From the NCBI GenBank assembly GCA_910579925.1, contig CAJTVY010000052.1, positions 1 to 21,951 on the forward strand: DNA of 21,951 bases, written 5' to 3'. Every line of letters begins with the position of its first letter. Position 1 is the first letter of the stretch. The stretch is from an uncultured Dorea sp. GTDB lineage: Bacteria > Bacillota > Clostridia > Lachnospirales > Lachnospiraceae. Both the position numbers and the translations under genes were made by a program. Below the pieces are notes generated by a model. It saw only the letters and a program-made list of their open reading frames with translations, was not told where the DNA came from and made no database searches. Below, one piece after another: positions 13,880 through 21,737 of this stretch.

Positions 13880-15288
13880 AATATAACATCCTCCCCTCTC
13901 AGATATGCTTTTACGTCTTCTTCTACCGGGTCGTACAGATCCGGCGTAATCCCCAGATATTTGCAAGCTTCATACAGCACAGGCACAACATTCCCATGGA
14001 TTCCCACACAGTGATGGATATATGGACCCTCCACCAGTTTTGCCTCAAGCCGTTTGATATTCTCCACTTCTACCCAGAGATAGGTTCCCATCCCTTTAGG
14101 TCCTTCAATTCCTTTGGCGTTGCCAAGTAACATGGAATATTCCCCATGGTCTCCGTCAAATCTTACCAGAGTCACCTCTCCGTGCCGCGCCTCCGCCGTA
14201 ATACTGCCCGGATGATCGAATGCCAGAGGATAAGTAAGCTTCGGAGTCTCCTTTGCCACGGAAATCGGCCACGGTCCGCAGTGCTGCAACAGCTCTCCGT
14301 TGGCAACATCCGGATGACGGATGGTCCAGTCCGCGAAGAAACTCCGTTTCTCTCCCATCCCGGCTGCTTCCGTAAGCAGAGCCGTAATTGCACCATGGAT
14401 ATCCGTCTCGCACACCACGGGAATCCCCTCCTCATTCAGCAGGGCATTCGCCGCACAGGGCATGATCCCAATCTCCGTCTGGAGCTGGTTCCAGCACTGG
14501 ATTGCCGCAGCCTGGCAGCCATATTTCGTAATCAGCCGCTTCATCGCAACCTTTAAGGCGGCAACATTCTCAAGCTCATCATCCTTAACGCATATCTCCA
14601 TGTTTTCACGGCAGTATTTTACTACTTCCGCCACTTCTACGCCTTCTTCTTTCGCTTTCTTCATCTCGTCCGTCAGTTCCGGCATAGGAACCGGTGCAAG
14701 CTGAATGTTGAATTTCTCCAGAAGCTCCCCTTCGTTGCACATCGTAGACCAGAACTCAAAAGGTCTTGTTGAGATCTGTAAGATCCGGATGTTACGGAAT
14801 GTCTTTACCACGTTGCAGACGGCAAGGAAATCCCGAATCCCCCTTTCAAAGACAGGGTCGTCCAGACGGCAGTTGGTCATATAGGTAAACGGCACGTTAA
14901 ACCTGCGCAGAACCTTTCCTGTAGCAAACAGCCCGCACTGGGTATCCCTAAGCCTGGTTCCGTCCACCTCCGGTCTCTCATCCAGCGGTCCCCACAGCAG
15001 TACAGGTACGTTCAGATCCTTCGCAAGCCTTGCGCACTCGAATTCCGTCCCGAAATTACAGTGAGGAAGGAACAGCCCGTCTACCTGTTCTTTCTTGAAT
15101 TTCTCCGTAATCCGGATTCGATCCCCATCATCATAGAGCAGCCCCTCCTCATTGATATCCGTGATATCCACAAAATCTATATTCAGTTCACCCAAACGCT
15201 TTGCCGTCAGTCCGCGGTATTTTACAGCGTCCGGCGCACTGAAGATACTTCTCCTCGTAGGCGCGTAACCAATCTTAATATTCGCCAT
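13876..15288 (-). CDS. L-fucose/L-arabinose isomerase-family protein (candidate aldose-ketose isomerase of the operon)
   Basis: A 470-residue cytoplasmic metal-dependent isomerase of the fucose/arabinose isomerase superfamily. Two Rossmann-like domains (residues 1-170 with PHCNFGTEFECARLAKDL and LLWGPLDERPEVDGTRLRD) precede the catalytic half with AIQCWNQLQ, VVCETDIHGA (Glu294 and Asp296, likely metal ligands) and the late His motif IHHCVGIHGN. It would convert an aldose to its ketose by an ene-diol route with Mn2+. True L-fucose isomerases are nearer 590 residues and L-arabinose isomerases nearer 500, and this belongs to a distinct shorter group, so the substrate should not be copied from the family name. 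The start at 15286-15288 begins MANIKIGYAPTRRS; an AAGGAGGAAG stretch precedes it. It is 45 nt after yesL and overlaps the transketolase gene. No fuculose-phosphate aldolase or ribulokinase is present, arguing against fucose and arabinose. Confidence 0.87.
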   Translation of the reverse strand: MANIKIGYAPTRRSIFSAPDAVKYRGLTAKRLGELNIDFVDITDINEEGLLYDDGDRIRITEKFKKEQVDGLFLPHCNFGTEFECARLAKDLNVPVLLWGPLDERPEVDGTRLRDTQCGLFATGKVLRRFNVPFTYMTNCRLDDPVFERGIRDFLAVCNVVKTFRNIRILQISTRPFEFWSTMCNEGELLEKFNIQLAPVPMPELTDEMKKAKEEGVEVAEVVKYCRENMEICVKDDELENVAALKVAMKRLITKYGCQAAAIQCWNQLQTEIGIMPCAANALLNEEGIPVVCETDIHGAITALLTEAAGMGEKRSFFADWTIRHPDVANGELLQHCGPWPISVAKETPKLTYPLAFDHPGSITAEARHGEVTLVRFDGDHGEYSMLLGNAKGIEGPKGMGTYLWVEVENIKRLEAKLVEGPYIHHCVGIHGNVVPVLYEACKYLGITPDLYDPVEEDVKAYLRGEDVIL

Positions 15289-15333
15289 AGCTTTCTTCCT
15301 CCTTTTCCTGTTTTATATCTGTAAAATAATCTC

Positions 15334-16047
15334 TCATCTGTGTTTTTTCAGCATTTTCTCCTTCCTGTACTGTTCCCGCAGCGTATACATCGCCTCATCC
15401 ACCGTATCCTCAGACAGATCCTCTTTCCGTGTAAACCTGCGGAACGCACGGTAGAACATGGCGCTGCACAGATGGCCAGTCAACGCAAACCCAATCAGCA
15501 GCCAGACGGCCAGAGCCGCCATGATCGACGCATAGGTCTGGATACTGGCAATCACCGCCGCCGTCAGAACCAGAAAGATGACAACCGTATAAGGAAAACT
15601 CAGGATACCGATGACAAACGCCTTGATCACTGTATCCAGCCAACTGTTTTCAAATCTTGCCAGAACGGCAAAACTATACAGAACCGTCATCACCATTACC
15701 GCCAGAACGGCTCCGAATCCAACCATGATCTGATTCCTGTAAGTTAGGTCTGTTTGGGAAACAATGGCAAGATTCAACCCGCAGGCAAACAGGAACACCA
15801 GAAAAATAACCCAGATGATCGTACTGTTCTTGAAATTCGCTTTAAAATCACGGATATACTCTCTCTTTACATCGTCTGCTCTTTTTTCTTTTCTTTTAAA
15901 AAGAACAGAATTCAACGCCGTAACCGACGCCCCAATGGTCACGACCGGGAGGCAGGTCACGATGAACAACAGGTTCAGCGCGGCCATATCTCCCACATAG
16001 TCGAAAAAGCGCCATAACTTTGAATCCATACTGAAAGAAACTTTCAT
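15334..16047 (-). CDS. YesL-family (DUF624) membrane protein
   Basis: A 237-residue integral membrane protein with the DUF624 opening: FSMDSKLWRFFDYVGDMAAL ... NLLFIVTCLPVVTIGASVTA. Five hydrophobic segments lie at about 20-47, 76-97, 108-130, 140-165 and 170-195, and the tail is basic and cytoplasmic. YesL proteins recur beside carbohydrate ABC transporters of the MalFG type in Firmicutes; the biochemical role is unknown and a transporter accessory is only assumed. The ATG at 16045-16047 shares one base with the TGA stop of the hydrolase gene (TGATG), so it is translationally coupled. A TTG one codon earlier is an alternative start. Nothing is missing relative to the usual 200-240 residues. 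Confidence 0.88.
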   Translation of the reverse strand: MKVSFSMDSKLWRFFDYVGDMAALNLLFIVTCLPVVTIGASVTALNSVLFKRKEKRADDVKREYIRDFKANFKNSTIIWVIFLVFLFACGLNLAIVSQTDLTYRNQIMVGFGAVLAVMVMTVLYSFAVLARFENSWLDTVIKAFVIGILSFPYTVVIFLVLTAAVIASIQTYASIMAALAVWLLIGFALTGHLCSAMFYRAFRRFTRKEDLSEDTVDEAMYTLREQYRKEKMLKKHR

Positions 16048-17588
16048 CAAATCAATCCCTTTTCATATATTCTCACGGCAATATACTGTTTTGCCGGAAG
16101 CTGTACCTTGAATTTTCCTCGGAATGTACCGCATTTTGTAACCGTCATTTCCCAGGTATCCAGAACCTCAACCTCATATTCCTTCTCGTCGTCAAAATAA
16201 TACTCTTTGAAAGCCGGACAGCGGAACCCGTAATAGAACAGATAATACGGTACGGGGATCAGGCTGTCCACAGTCGCCATCAGATCTTCCGTGTATGGAT
16301 TAAGCTGAGTTTCTTTTAGTCCCAAACCCGGCGTTTCTTTTAGAATCTTAAGAAGAAACTGAAACCGCCTGGGGCTTGTTCCCTTCAATACGCCGCCATG
16401 GGACCACCAGAGGATCTGATCCTCGGACAAGTATGTCTCCCCATGTCCCGGATAGCCGCCGCGAACGGCTCCTTCCCAGAATCTTCGGTTCATCTCTTCT
16501 CCGGGGATATTGCCCCAGTTCAGTTCAATGTTCCCCTCATATACGATCTCGTCCAACACGACCGGCTTCTGATAACGTTCCCGCCATTTGGTCACCAGTT
16601 CTCCAGACAGATAAGGATCTATCCGCTGCACGGAACAGTGTGTCACCCATGGCCTGGTGAAATCGTAGATCTTTTTACAGTTATGTATAGAGCGCAGATG
16701 TCCGTACACATCTTTTTCACACAGAATAGAAGCATATCGTTCCCAGTCCGCGATGGATTTCTGCGGCATAAGATCATACTCATTTGCCAGAGACCACCAC
16801 ACATTCCGGAAAGCCGAACATCTTGCCACCAGATACTTCCAGTACAGGTCATCCTCCTCTTTGGACATCAGTGAGAAGCCCCACCGGTCGTAAGGGTGCA
16901 TGACGATGATATCCGCCTCAATCCCAAGGTCCATCAAATCCCGGATGCGCTTTTCCAGATGTTCAAAATGCTTCGGATTGAATTTTGTATAATCCCAGTG
17001 GTTCCCGTCAGGACATCCGTTGTACTCCATAAAATTATTCCTGGTAAGACCTGAACTGTCCACAGGCGTCCCCTCATACGGATAACTATACGGATCATTA
17101 AAATTGTAATCATAATGTTTGGGAAATACACAGAAACGGATCTTGTTGAAAGCGCTTTCCTTCAAAGTCTGCAAAGTCTGTTCCTGCAGTTCCTCTGACT
17201 GTAATGTCCATACGTAACAGGTGGTTCCTATGGAATAATACGGCGTTCCGTCTTCGTAAGCAAAATGACAGGTATTTGCTACTCTTACCGGCCCGTGATT
17301 CCCCTCTGAGACCGGTTCCACTTCAAAAGTCCCCTCACATCCGTCCTCCTTTGCATAAGTTCCATATATACGGAACTTATATATTCCCTCAAAAGACGGC
17401 ATAAACCGGACCTTGTAGATCCCATTACCGTCATAGAATCCATCTACGGTCTTTTTCTCATTCTCGCCGGTAAATTCTGCCTTAATCTCATAATCCGTAA
17501 ATGGATTGCCATCGCCCTTTCCTTCCAGCGCAATCTCAAAAATTCCCCATTTTTCTACTTTCTGCATACAGTGTATGACTTTACTCAT
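16047..17588 (-). CDS. Cytoplasmic glycoside hydrolase, DUF5060-DUF4038(GH140-like)-DUF5605 architecture
   Basis: A 513-residue hydrolase. Residues 7-95 form a beta-sandwich of DUF5060 type (VEKWGIFEIALEGKGDGNPF, then FYDGNGIYKVRFMPSFEGIY). Residues about 103-410 form a TIM barrel of DUF4038/GH140-like type (FAYEDGTPYYSIGTTCYVW, ESAFNKIRFCVFPKHYDYN, VMHPYDRWGFS, WWSLANEYD, KPVVLDEIVYEGN, and WWSHGGVLKGTSPRRFQFL). The last 90 residues resemble DUF5605. Glu270 in ANEYD, Glu347 in LDEIVYEG and Asp234 in HPYDRWG are the best candidate catalytic acids. GH140 is known for apiosidase activity on rhamnogalacturonan-II side chains; subfamily membership is an inference here. There is no signal peptide, so it acts on material brought in by the ABC transporter just upstream. 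The start is ATG with a purine-rich GAGAGGG upstream. Other alpha-L- or pentosyl-glycosidase activities remain possible. Confidence 0.82.
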   Translation of the reverse strand: MSKVIHCMQKVEKWGIFEIALEGKGDGNPFTDYEIKAEFTGENEKKTVDGFYDGNGIYKVRFMPSFEGIYKFRIYGTYAKEDGCEGTFEVEPVSEGNHGPVRVANTCHFAYEDGTPYYSIGTTCYVWTLQSEELQEQTLQTLKESAFNKIRFCVFPKHYDYNFNDPYSYPYEGTPVDSSGLTRNNFMEYNGCPDGNHWDYTKFNPKHFEHLEKRIRDLMDLGIEADIIVMHPYDRWGFSLMSKEEDDLYWKYLVARCSAFRNVWWSLANEYDLMPQKSIADWERYASILCEKDVYGHLRSIHNCKKIYDFTRPWVTHCSVQRIDPYLSGELVTKWRERYQKPVVLDEIVYEGNIELNWGNIPGEEMNRRFWEGAVRGGYPGHGETYLSEDQILWWSHGGVLKGTSPRRFQFLLKILKETPGLGLKETQLNPYTEDLMATVDSLIPVPYYLFYYGFRCPAFKEYYFDDEKEYEVEVLDTWEMTVTKCGTFRGKFKVQLPAKQYIAVRIYEKGLI

Positions 17589-17732
17589 TCTGCCTATCCC
17601 TCTCTTCCTGAATGTTACGACGGCATGAACTTCTGCTTCTCAAGCAGACTTGCCTATAGTCCCTGTCTTCTTTACGGACAAAACTTATACCCGCCTGTAC
17701 TTGCCGCCATATGAATCATTCTTAATTTCCGT
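17589..17732 (-). other. Intra-operon spacer with small hairpin
   Basis: This 144-nt gap between the second permease and the hydrolase gene holds a 7-bp hairpin (TCTGCTT 17632-17638, AAGCAGA 17642-17648) with no T-run. It could be an mRNA processing or stability element separating transporter and enzyme messages. No gene or promoter is convincing here. Confidence 0.35.
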
Positions 17733-18569
17733 CTATTTTACCGCACCGGCCATACCTTCCACAAAGTATCTCTGGAAGATCAGATATACCGCCATAACCG
17801 GGATTACCGATATCAGTACCCCCGCGCACAAATAGCCATAATCCGTTCCATGCTCGCCTACGAAAGTCATCAATCCCACCGGCACCGTCTTAAGTTTGTT
17901 GTCATTGATAATGACGGAAGCCAGCAGATATTCGTTCCAGGTAGATAAAAAGTCTGTAATAAACAAAGTTGCTATCGCCGGCTTACAGATGGGCAGGATA
18001 ATGTGGAAAAAGTTCTGCCACTTATTCGCACCGTCAATATAAGCCGCTTCATCAATTGCAAAATCGATTCCCTTCATAAATCCATGCATGATCAGAATCA
18101 TAAAAGAGACTCCGAAACCTATATAGATATAGAACAGTCCAAAATAAGTATTGATTAGTCCCAGCTTGTTATAGATAATGCTGATAGGAACCAGCGCAAT
18201 CTGCATAGGAAGCATCATACCAAGGAGCAGAAACACAAACCACGCCGTAGCGTGCTTAAGCTTTGTCCTTGTCAGGGCAAACGCCGCCATAGAAGAAATA
18301 AATATTCCAAGAGGCACCTTCAAAAGGCAGATAATCAAGTCATTCTTCATATACAAGAATAATCGTCCCTGAGTCATGGCATTTGTAAAGTTTTCCCATG
18401 CAAGCCTCTCTGGCATCTCAAACAGCCCCAGTCCACTGATAAAATCAGACTTGGCTTTGATTGCCGTCAGGAATAGTGTCACAATTGGAACGATCCAGAG
18501 AAGAGCCAGGATGATCAATACGAGATAACGCAACGCTGATTTTGCATTTTTCTTTGCTTTTCCTTCCAT
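17733..18569 (-). CDS. Carbohydrate ABC transporter permease (MalG type)
   Basis: A 278-residue inner-membrane permease of the CUT1 family. It opens with a basic N-terminus and a first helix (YLVLIILALLWIVPIVTLFLTAI), then more helices, and carries the cytoplasmic EAA loop EAAYIDGANKWQNFFHIILPI, which docks on the ATPase. It ends with the typical QRYFVEGMAGAVK, matching MalG-like permeases (VxGxTxGAVKG). AGGAGG precedes the ATG. It starts 12 nt after the other permease gene, so the two form a heterodimeric channel. No ATP-binding subunit is encoded in the cluster, so a shared MsmK-type ATPase elsewhere is expected. Confidence 0.95.
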   Translation of the reverse strand: MEGKAKKNAKSALRYLVLIILALLWIVPIVTLFLTAIKAKSDFISGLGLFEMPERLAWENFTNAMTQGRLFLYMKNDLIICLLKVPLGIFISSMAAFALTRTKLKHATAWFVFLLLGMMLPMQIALVPISIIYNKLGLINTYFGLFYIYIGFGVSFMILIMHGFMKGIDFAIDEAAYIDGANKWQNFFHIILPICKPAIATLFITDFLSTWNEYLLASVIINDNKLKTVPVGLMTFVGEHGTDYGYLCAGVLISVIPVMAVYLIFQRYFVEGMAGAVK

Positions 18570-18581
18570 ATTATCGTCCTC

Positions 18582-19442
18582 CTATTCTTTTTTTGCAGTA
18601 AATGACATATACGGGATGATGACGATCAGCATCATCAGCACCATGATAATAGCGATTGCAGTGCCATATCCAACATTGTTATACTGGAATACCTGATTAT
18701 ACATATAGGAAGCCAGTACCTGGGTCGCATTGTTCGGTCCTCCGTCCGTAAGACCTTTCACGATATCATAAACCTTCATTGCAGCAATCAGCAATGTGGA
18801 GATTACCATAATAAAGGTATCCTTCATCAACGGGATCGTAATATGGAAAAACGTCTGCACTCCATTGGCTCCGTCAATAGACGCGGCCTCCAGGACATCC
18901 GGGGAAATACCGCCAAGACCTGCAAGAAACAGAATCATAGGCTGCCCGATAGCCTGCCACAGCGCGGCGACAAACAGAGCAATCAACGCCGTATTCGGCG
19001 TGGAAATCCAGGTCTGCGTAAAATCAAGCCCCAACATCTTCGCAAACTGATTGATAAATCCGATCTGCGGATTATAGATCCACCTCCAGATGATCGCTAC
19101 CGCAATTGCAGAGATGACGCTTGGGAAATAGAAAAACGCACGAAAAAACGTTCTTCCTCTGAACTTCTGATTCATTAAAACAGCCAGCATCAGGGATACC
19201 GTCGTAGTAACGAAAACCGTAAGTACGATCCAGATGATCGTATGCTTGAACGACATCCAGAACACTTCATCATGTATAAGCTTCGTGTAATTCTTCAGAC
19301 CGACAAATTCCATGCTGCCAATACCCGTACCGCTCTGAAAACTGATCCACAACGAATAGAATACCGGAAAAATAATCACAGACAGGTATATAATTAGTGC
19401 TGGAAGCATAAAAAGATATGGCACCGTCTTATTTTCTTTCAT
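18582..19442 (-). CDS. Carbohydrate ABC transporter permease (MalF type)
   Basis: A 286-residue CUT1 permease with six predicted helices, starting TVPYLFMLPALIIYLSVIIF. It has the family block FRAFFYFPSVISAIAVAIIWRWIYNP, the EAA loop EAASIDGANGVQTFFHITIPLM, and the helix-loop GGPNNATQVLASYMYNQVFQ. This is the standard short Firmicute MalF-like form used for oligosaccharide or glycoside uptake. AGGAGG lies 10 nt before the ATG. The gene begins 86 nt after the binding-protein gene, beyond a strong hairpin terminator, so it is expressed as read-through from the same promoter. It is intact. Confidence 0.95.
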   Translation of the reverse strand: MKENKTVPYLFMLPALIIYLSVIIFPVFYSLWISFQSGTGIGSMEFVGLKNYTKLIHDEVFWMSFKHTIIWIVLTVFVTTTVSLMLAVLMNQKFRGRTFFRAFFYFPSVISAIAVAIIWRWIYNPQIGFINQFAKMLGLDFTQTWISTPNTALIALFVAALWQAIGQPMILFLAGLGGISPDVLEAASIDGANGVQTFFHITIPLMKDTFIMVISTLLIAAMKVYDIVKGLTDGGPNNATQVLASYMYNQVFQYNNVGYGTAIAIIMVLMMLIVIIPYMSFTAKKE

Positions 19443-19472
19443 TCTTTGTCAACCTCCTCGTTTCTTTATCTC

Positions 19473-19516
19473 AAAAAAATTTCCACCTGTGTGGTTTGCT
19501 GCCCCACAGGTGGAAA
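19473..19516 (-). terminator. Intrinsic terminator between binding-protein and permease genes
   Basis: A perfect 12-bp stem (TTTCCACCTGTG 19480-19491 with CACAGGTGGAAA 19505-19516, 13-nt loop) is followed on the minus strand by seven T (19473-19479). It begins 12 nt after the binding-protein stop codon. Partial termination here would give more binding protein than permease, a known arrangement in sugar ABC operons. Confidence 0.85.
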
Positions 19517-19528
19517 CCAACTTTTTGT

Positions 19529-20899
19529 CTATTTCGACTGATATGATTCGATTGCTTTCTGGATTGCCGCCGCTGCTTTTTCCGGCGTTGTCTCGCCGTT
19601 CGCGATGGCATCCTGGTTATTAAAGAGAACATCCGCAACCTCTGTCGGGAACGCCTGGTCTGTAATGGTGAACGTACCGTTCTCAGATGACGTATCTAAC
19701 ATATCCTGTACATTCGGATTTACAGCCGGATCTACCGGATCTGCGTCTGTCCTTGGTAACGGAAGATTATAATATGTGGGATATATTTTAGCCGCTTCAT
19801 TGCTGAACAAGAAATTAGTATAAGCAATAGCCGCTTCAAGTTCCTCATCGGACAGATCTTTATTAAACTGATTCATCTCAGCAAATGCGGACATTCTGCC
19901 CGTCTCATTTGGGAACGGGAACCAACTTACATTCTCAAGCGTCACCTCATTATTCTGAAGCGTACTGTCATACCACTGTCCCTGAATATCCATAGCGGCC
20001 GACCCCATACCAAACGCCATATAGGTATCATCCGGGCTTGCCGTGATGAATCCATCCGGGAAATAGCCTTCTTTACAATATCTCTCATATCTTTCCAGAC
20101 CCTTTTTAACAGCGTCACAATCCCAGCTTGTACTTAAGGATTGTAACTCATCATGCATATCCGCGCCCGCTTCATACTCAATAAACTGCTCAATCCAACG
20201 CATTACATGCCATCCATTCAACCCTGCCGTATCCATCGGAGTAATACCGTTCTCCTTTAATGTAGCACAGACAGACTCAAACTCTTCTATCGTCTTTGGC
20301 ACTTCCAGATTATACTGTTTGAAAAGATCCGTACGGTAATAGACGCCGATTACATTGTAAGAAGTAGGAATACCGGAGACCTGACCGCCCAGAGTCACAA
20401 GATTCATAGCGCCTGGCGTATAAAGGTCTGCCCATCCATTTGCTTCACCATATTCTGACAGATCATAGGTGACGTCATTGTCGACATAATATTGTCCCAA
20501 AGCGCCTCCCCAGTTAAACCACATACTTGGCATAGAACCAGACTGTGCCGCTGTCTTGCAGGCATCCTTAATTCCATCCGTATCATAATAAGATACCGTC
20601 ACATTGATGTTAGGATTCGCTTTATTGAAGACCTCTGTCAACACATCCGTACCCTCCTGCCTGGTCTGCAGATACCAGAAAGACAGTTCGATCGGATCTC
20701 CCTCATAGCCGATATCCGCGATCGCCTCCACCCCGGACAGATCCACTCCGCTGTCACTGGCCGCCTTGTCAGATTCTGAGTCTTTGGAATCCTCCGAACC
20801 GCCGCCTCCAGAAGAACCGCCGCAGCCTGCAAGCAGGCTTGCCGTCATTGTTCCAACCAGAACTGCTGACAAAAACTTTTTCACTGATTTTCCTTTCAT
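19529..20899 (-). CDS. Sugar ABC transporter substrate-binding lipoprotein
   Basis: A 456-residue family-1 extracellular solute-binding protein. It has a lipoprotein signal peptide with basic start MKGKSVKKFLSA and lipobox LLAG-Cys26, then a Gly/Ser/Asp-rich flexible linker (about 27-52). The mature domain begins near IELSFWYLQTRQEGTDVLTEVFNKANPNI and includes GQVSGIPTSYNVIGVYYRTDLFKQYN, the usual hinge/lobe block. It should sit on the outer face of the membrane and deliver an oligosaccharide or glycoside to the two permeases. AGGAGG precedes the ATG at good distance. A strong terminator follows. Ligand identity is not readable; the cytoplasmic hydrolase downstream argues for a small glycoside rather than a free monosaccharide. 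Confidence 0.95.
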   Translation of the reverse strand: MKGKSVKKFLSAVLVGTMTASLLAGCGGSSGGGGSEDSKDSESDKAASDSGVDLSGVEAIADIGYEGDPIELSFWYLQTRQEGTDVLTEVFNKANPNINVTVSYYDTDGIKDACKTAAQSGSMPSMWFNWGGALGQYYVDNDVTYDLSEYGEANGWADLYTPGAMNLVTLGGQVSGIPTSYNVIGVYYRTDLFKQYNLEVPKTIEEFESVCATLKENGITPMDTAGLNGWHVMRWIEQFIEYEAGADMHDELQSLSTSWDCDAVKKGLERYERYCKEGYFPDGFITASPDDTYMAFGMGSAAMDIQGQWYDSTLQNNEVTLENVSWFPFPNETGRMSAFAEMNQFNKDLSDEELEAAIAYTNFLFSNEAAKIYPTYYNLPLPRTDADPVDPAVNPNVQDMLDTSSENGTFTITDQAFPTEVADVLFNNQDAIANGETTPEKAAAAIQKAIESYQSK

Positions 20900-20926
20900 T
20901 TTTTGCTCCTCCTTATTTTTTTTATA

Positions 20927-21655
20927 TCAAGGCTCTCTTCGCCCGATATTCCCATTGTTCAGGAAATATTCCATTCCTGCCCGGATATGCTTCCGGTTCG
21001 GACAGTTTACCATTACCCCTGCCACATAACCGCCAAATACCTCATCCTGCAGATATACCCCATAACATTTACTGTCCTCTGAGATCTCATGAGGGCGGAA
21101 GGGAACGTCTCTGACCGCTCTGGCCTCACTGTAATTTACAGCCTCTGCATAAAACAGTTCTTCTGTTCTGCACTCCTCATAAAGCTCATCTAATCCACAT
21201 TCTATCAGAGGCGACAGATACCCAGTAGACGCATATCTGTTAAATTCTTCCTCCGGTGCAATGAGTAAGTCAACTCGTCCGGAACGCATACAAGCTGAGA
21301 CCGTTGCCTCATTCTGCATATTCCTCCCGCTGGAATGTCCGGCCTCAATCCTGCATCTATATATCCTGGTATCTAACCCCAAGCCTTCTGCCAGTCCCTG
21401 CTCCAGGTTCTTAAGGACCTCCTCCGTAAGTTCCATATCGAGCGCCATGACAGAAAAGGCATCCCTTGGTTCATCCTTACAGATATCTCTGACCAGAAAA
21501 ACTACCATAACGATCACAATGATAACAACTGCAATAACTATCCCATAATAAGATACTATGTATTTTCCTTTCTCGGCCAATGACAGTTCCGGCCACCTCT
21601 GACAGATAATCTCTCTGTCTTTGTCCCTTTCGGAATACCCCTGTTTTTTCTCCAT
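20927..21655 (-). CDS. Membrane-anchored protein of unknown function, first gene of the transport operon
   Basis: A 242-residue protein I do not recognise as a named family. A charged cytoplasmic N-terminus (about 1-32) is followed by one strong membrane helix (KYIVSYYGIVIAVVIIVIVM, about 31-55) and an extracytoplasmic domain of about 185 residues. That domain contains DAFSVMALDMELTEEVLKNL, ACMRSGRVDLLIAPEEEFNR and YASTGYLSPLIECGL, which resemble fragments of periplasmic-binding-protein lobes (the 'G-x-V-D-L-L-I-A' and 'G-Y-L-x-P-L' turns). The ATG at 21653-21655 is preferred to one three codons earlier, because AAAGGA is 8 nt from the former but directly abuts the latter. It lies 27 nt upstream of the binding-protein gene and directly behind the strong promoter. 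It may be an accessory sugar sensor or transporter helper; function is unproven. Confidence 0.8.
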   Translation of the reverse strand: MEKKQGYSERDKDREIICQRWPELSLAEKGKYIVSYYGIVIAVVIIVIVMVVFLVRDICKDEPRDAFSVMALDMELTEEVLKNLEQGLAEGLGLDTRIYRCRIEAGHSSGRNMQNEATVSACMRSGRVDLLIAPEEEFNRYASTGYLSPLIECGLDELYEECRTEELFYAEAVNYSEARAVRDVPFRPHEISEDSKCYGVYLQDEVFGGYVAGVMVNCPNRKHIRAGMEYFLNNGNIGRREP

Positions 21656-21676
21656 TTGCTTCATCCTTTAAGACGG

Positions 21677-21694
21677 ATTTAAATTAATTTAAAT
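21677..21694. promoter_or_regulatory. Perfect 18-bp palindrome in the operon leader (possible operator)
   Basis: ATTTAAATTAATTTAAAT is self-complementary over 18 bp. It lies just downstream of the -10 box, at about +8 to +25 of the predicted transcript, a classical position for a repressor roadblock. It is entirely A/T, so chance occurrence in this AT-rich spacer is possible. Confidence 0.4.
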
Positions 21695-21708
21695 AATATT
21701 TGAATTTT

Positions 21709-21737
21709 ATTCTAATTATCACGCTTATATATGTCAA
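21709..21737 (-). promoter_or_regulatory. Strong promoter of the sugar operon
   Basis: Minus-strand consensus -35 TTGACA (21732-21737), a 17-nt spacer and -10 TAGAAT (21709-21714). This is the only strong promoter found upstream of the minus-strand run that ends with the kinase at 10578. A consensus promoter suggests control mainly by repression. Confidence 0.85.

Noticed and set aside
13880..13966. In-frame N-terminal extension of the transketolase N subunit
   Set aside because: It would lie inside the isomerase coding sequence; the ATG at 13877-13879 has a good ribosome-binding site and matches family starts.
14146..14704. Overlapping open frames on both strands across the isomerase gene
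   Set aside because: All are shadows of the 470-residue isomerase, whose motifs run uninterrupted through the region.
13876..15288. Naming the isomerase L-fucose isomerase (fucI) or L-arabinose isomerase (araA)
   Set aside because: It is shorter than FucI, and no fuculose kinase, fuculose-phosphate aldolase, ribulokinase or epimerase is present; only the superfamily is supported.
7780..19516. Similarity of TTTCCACCTGT at the foldback element's left end and in the terminator at 19480-19516
   Set aside because: The shared stretch is only about 11 nt and the surroundings differ; the terminator is a simple hairpin with a T-run, so common origin is not supported.
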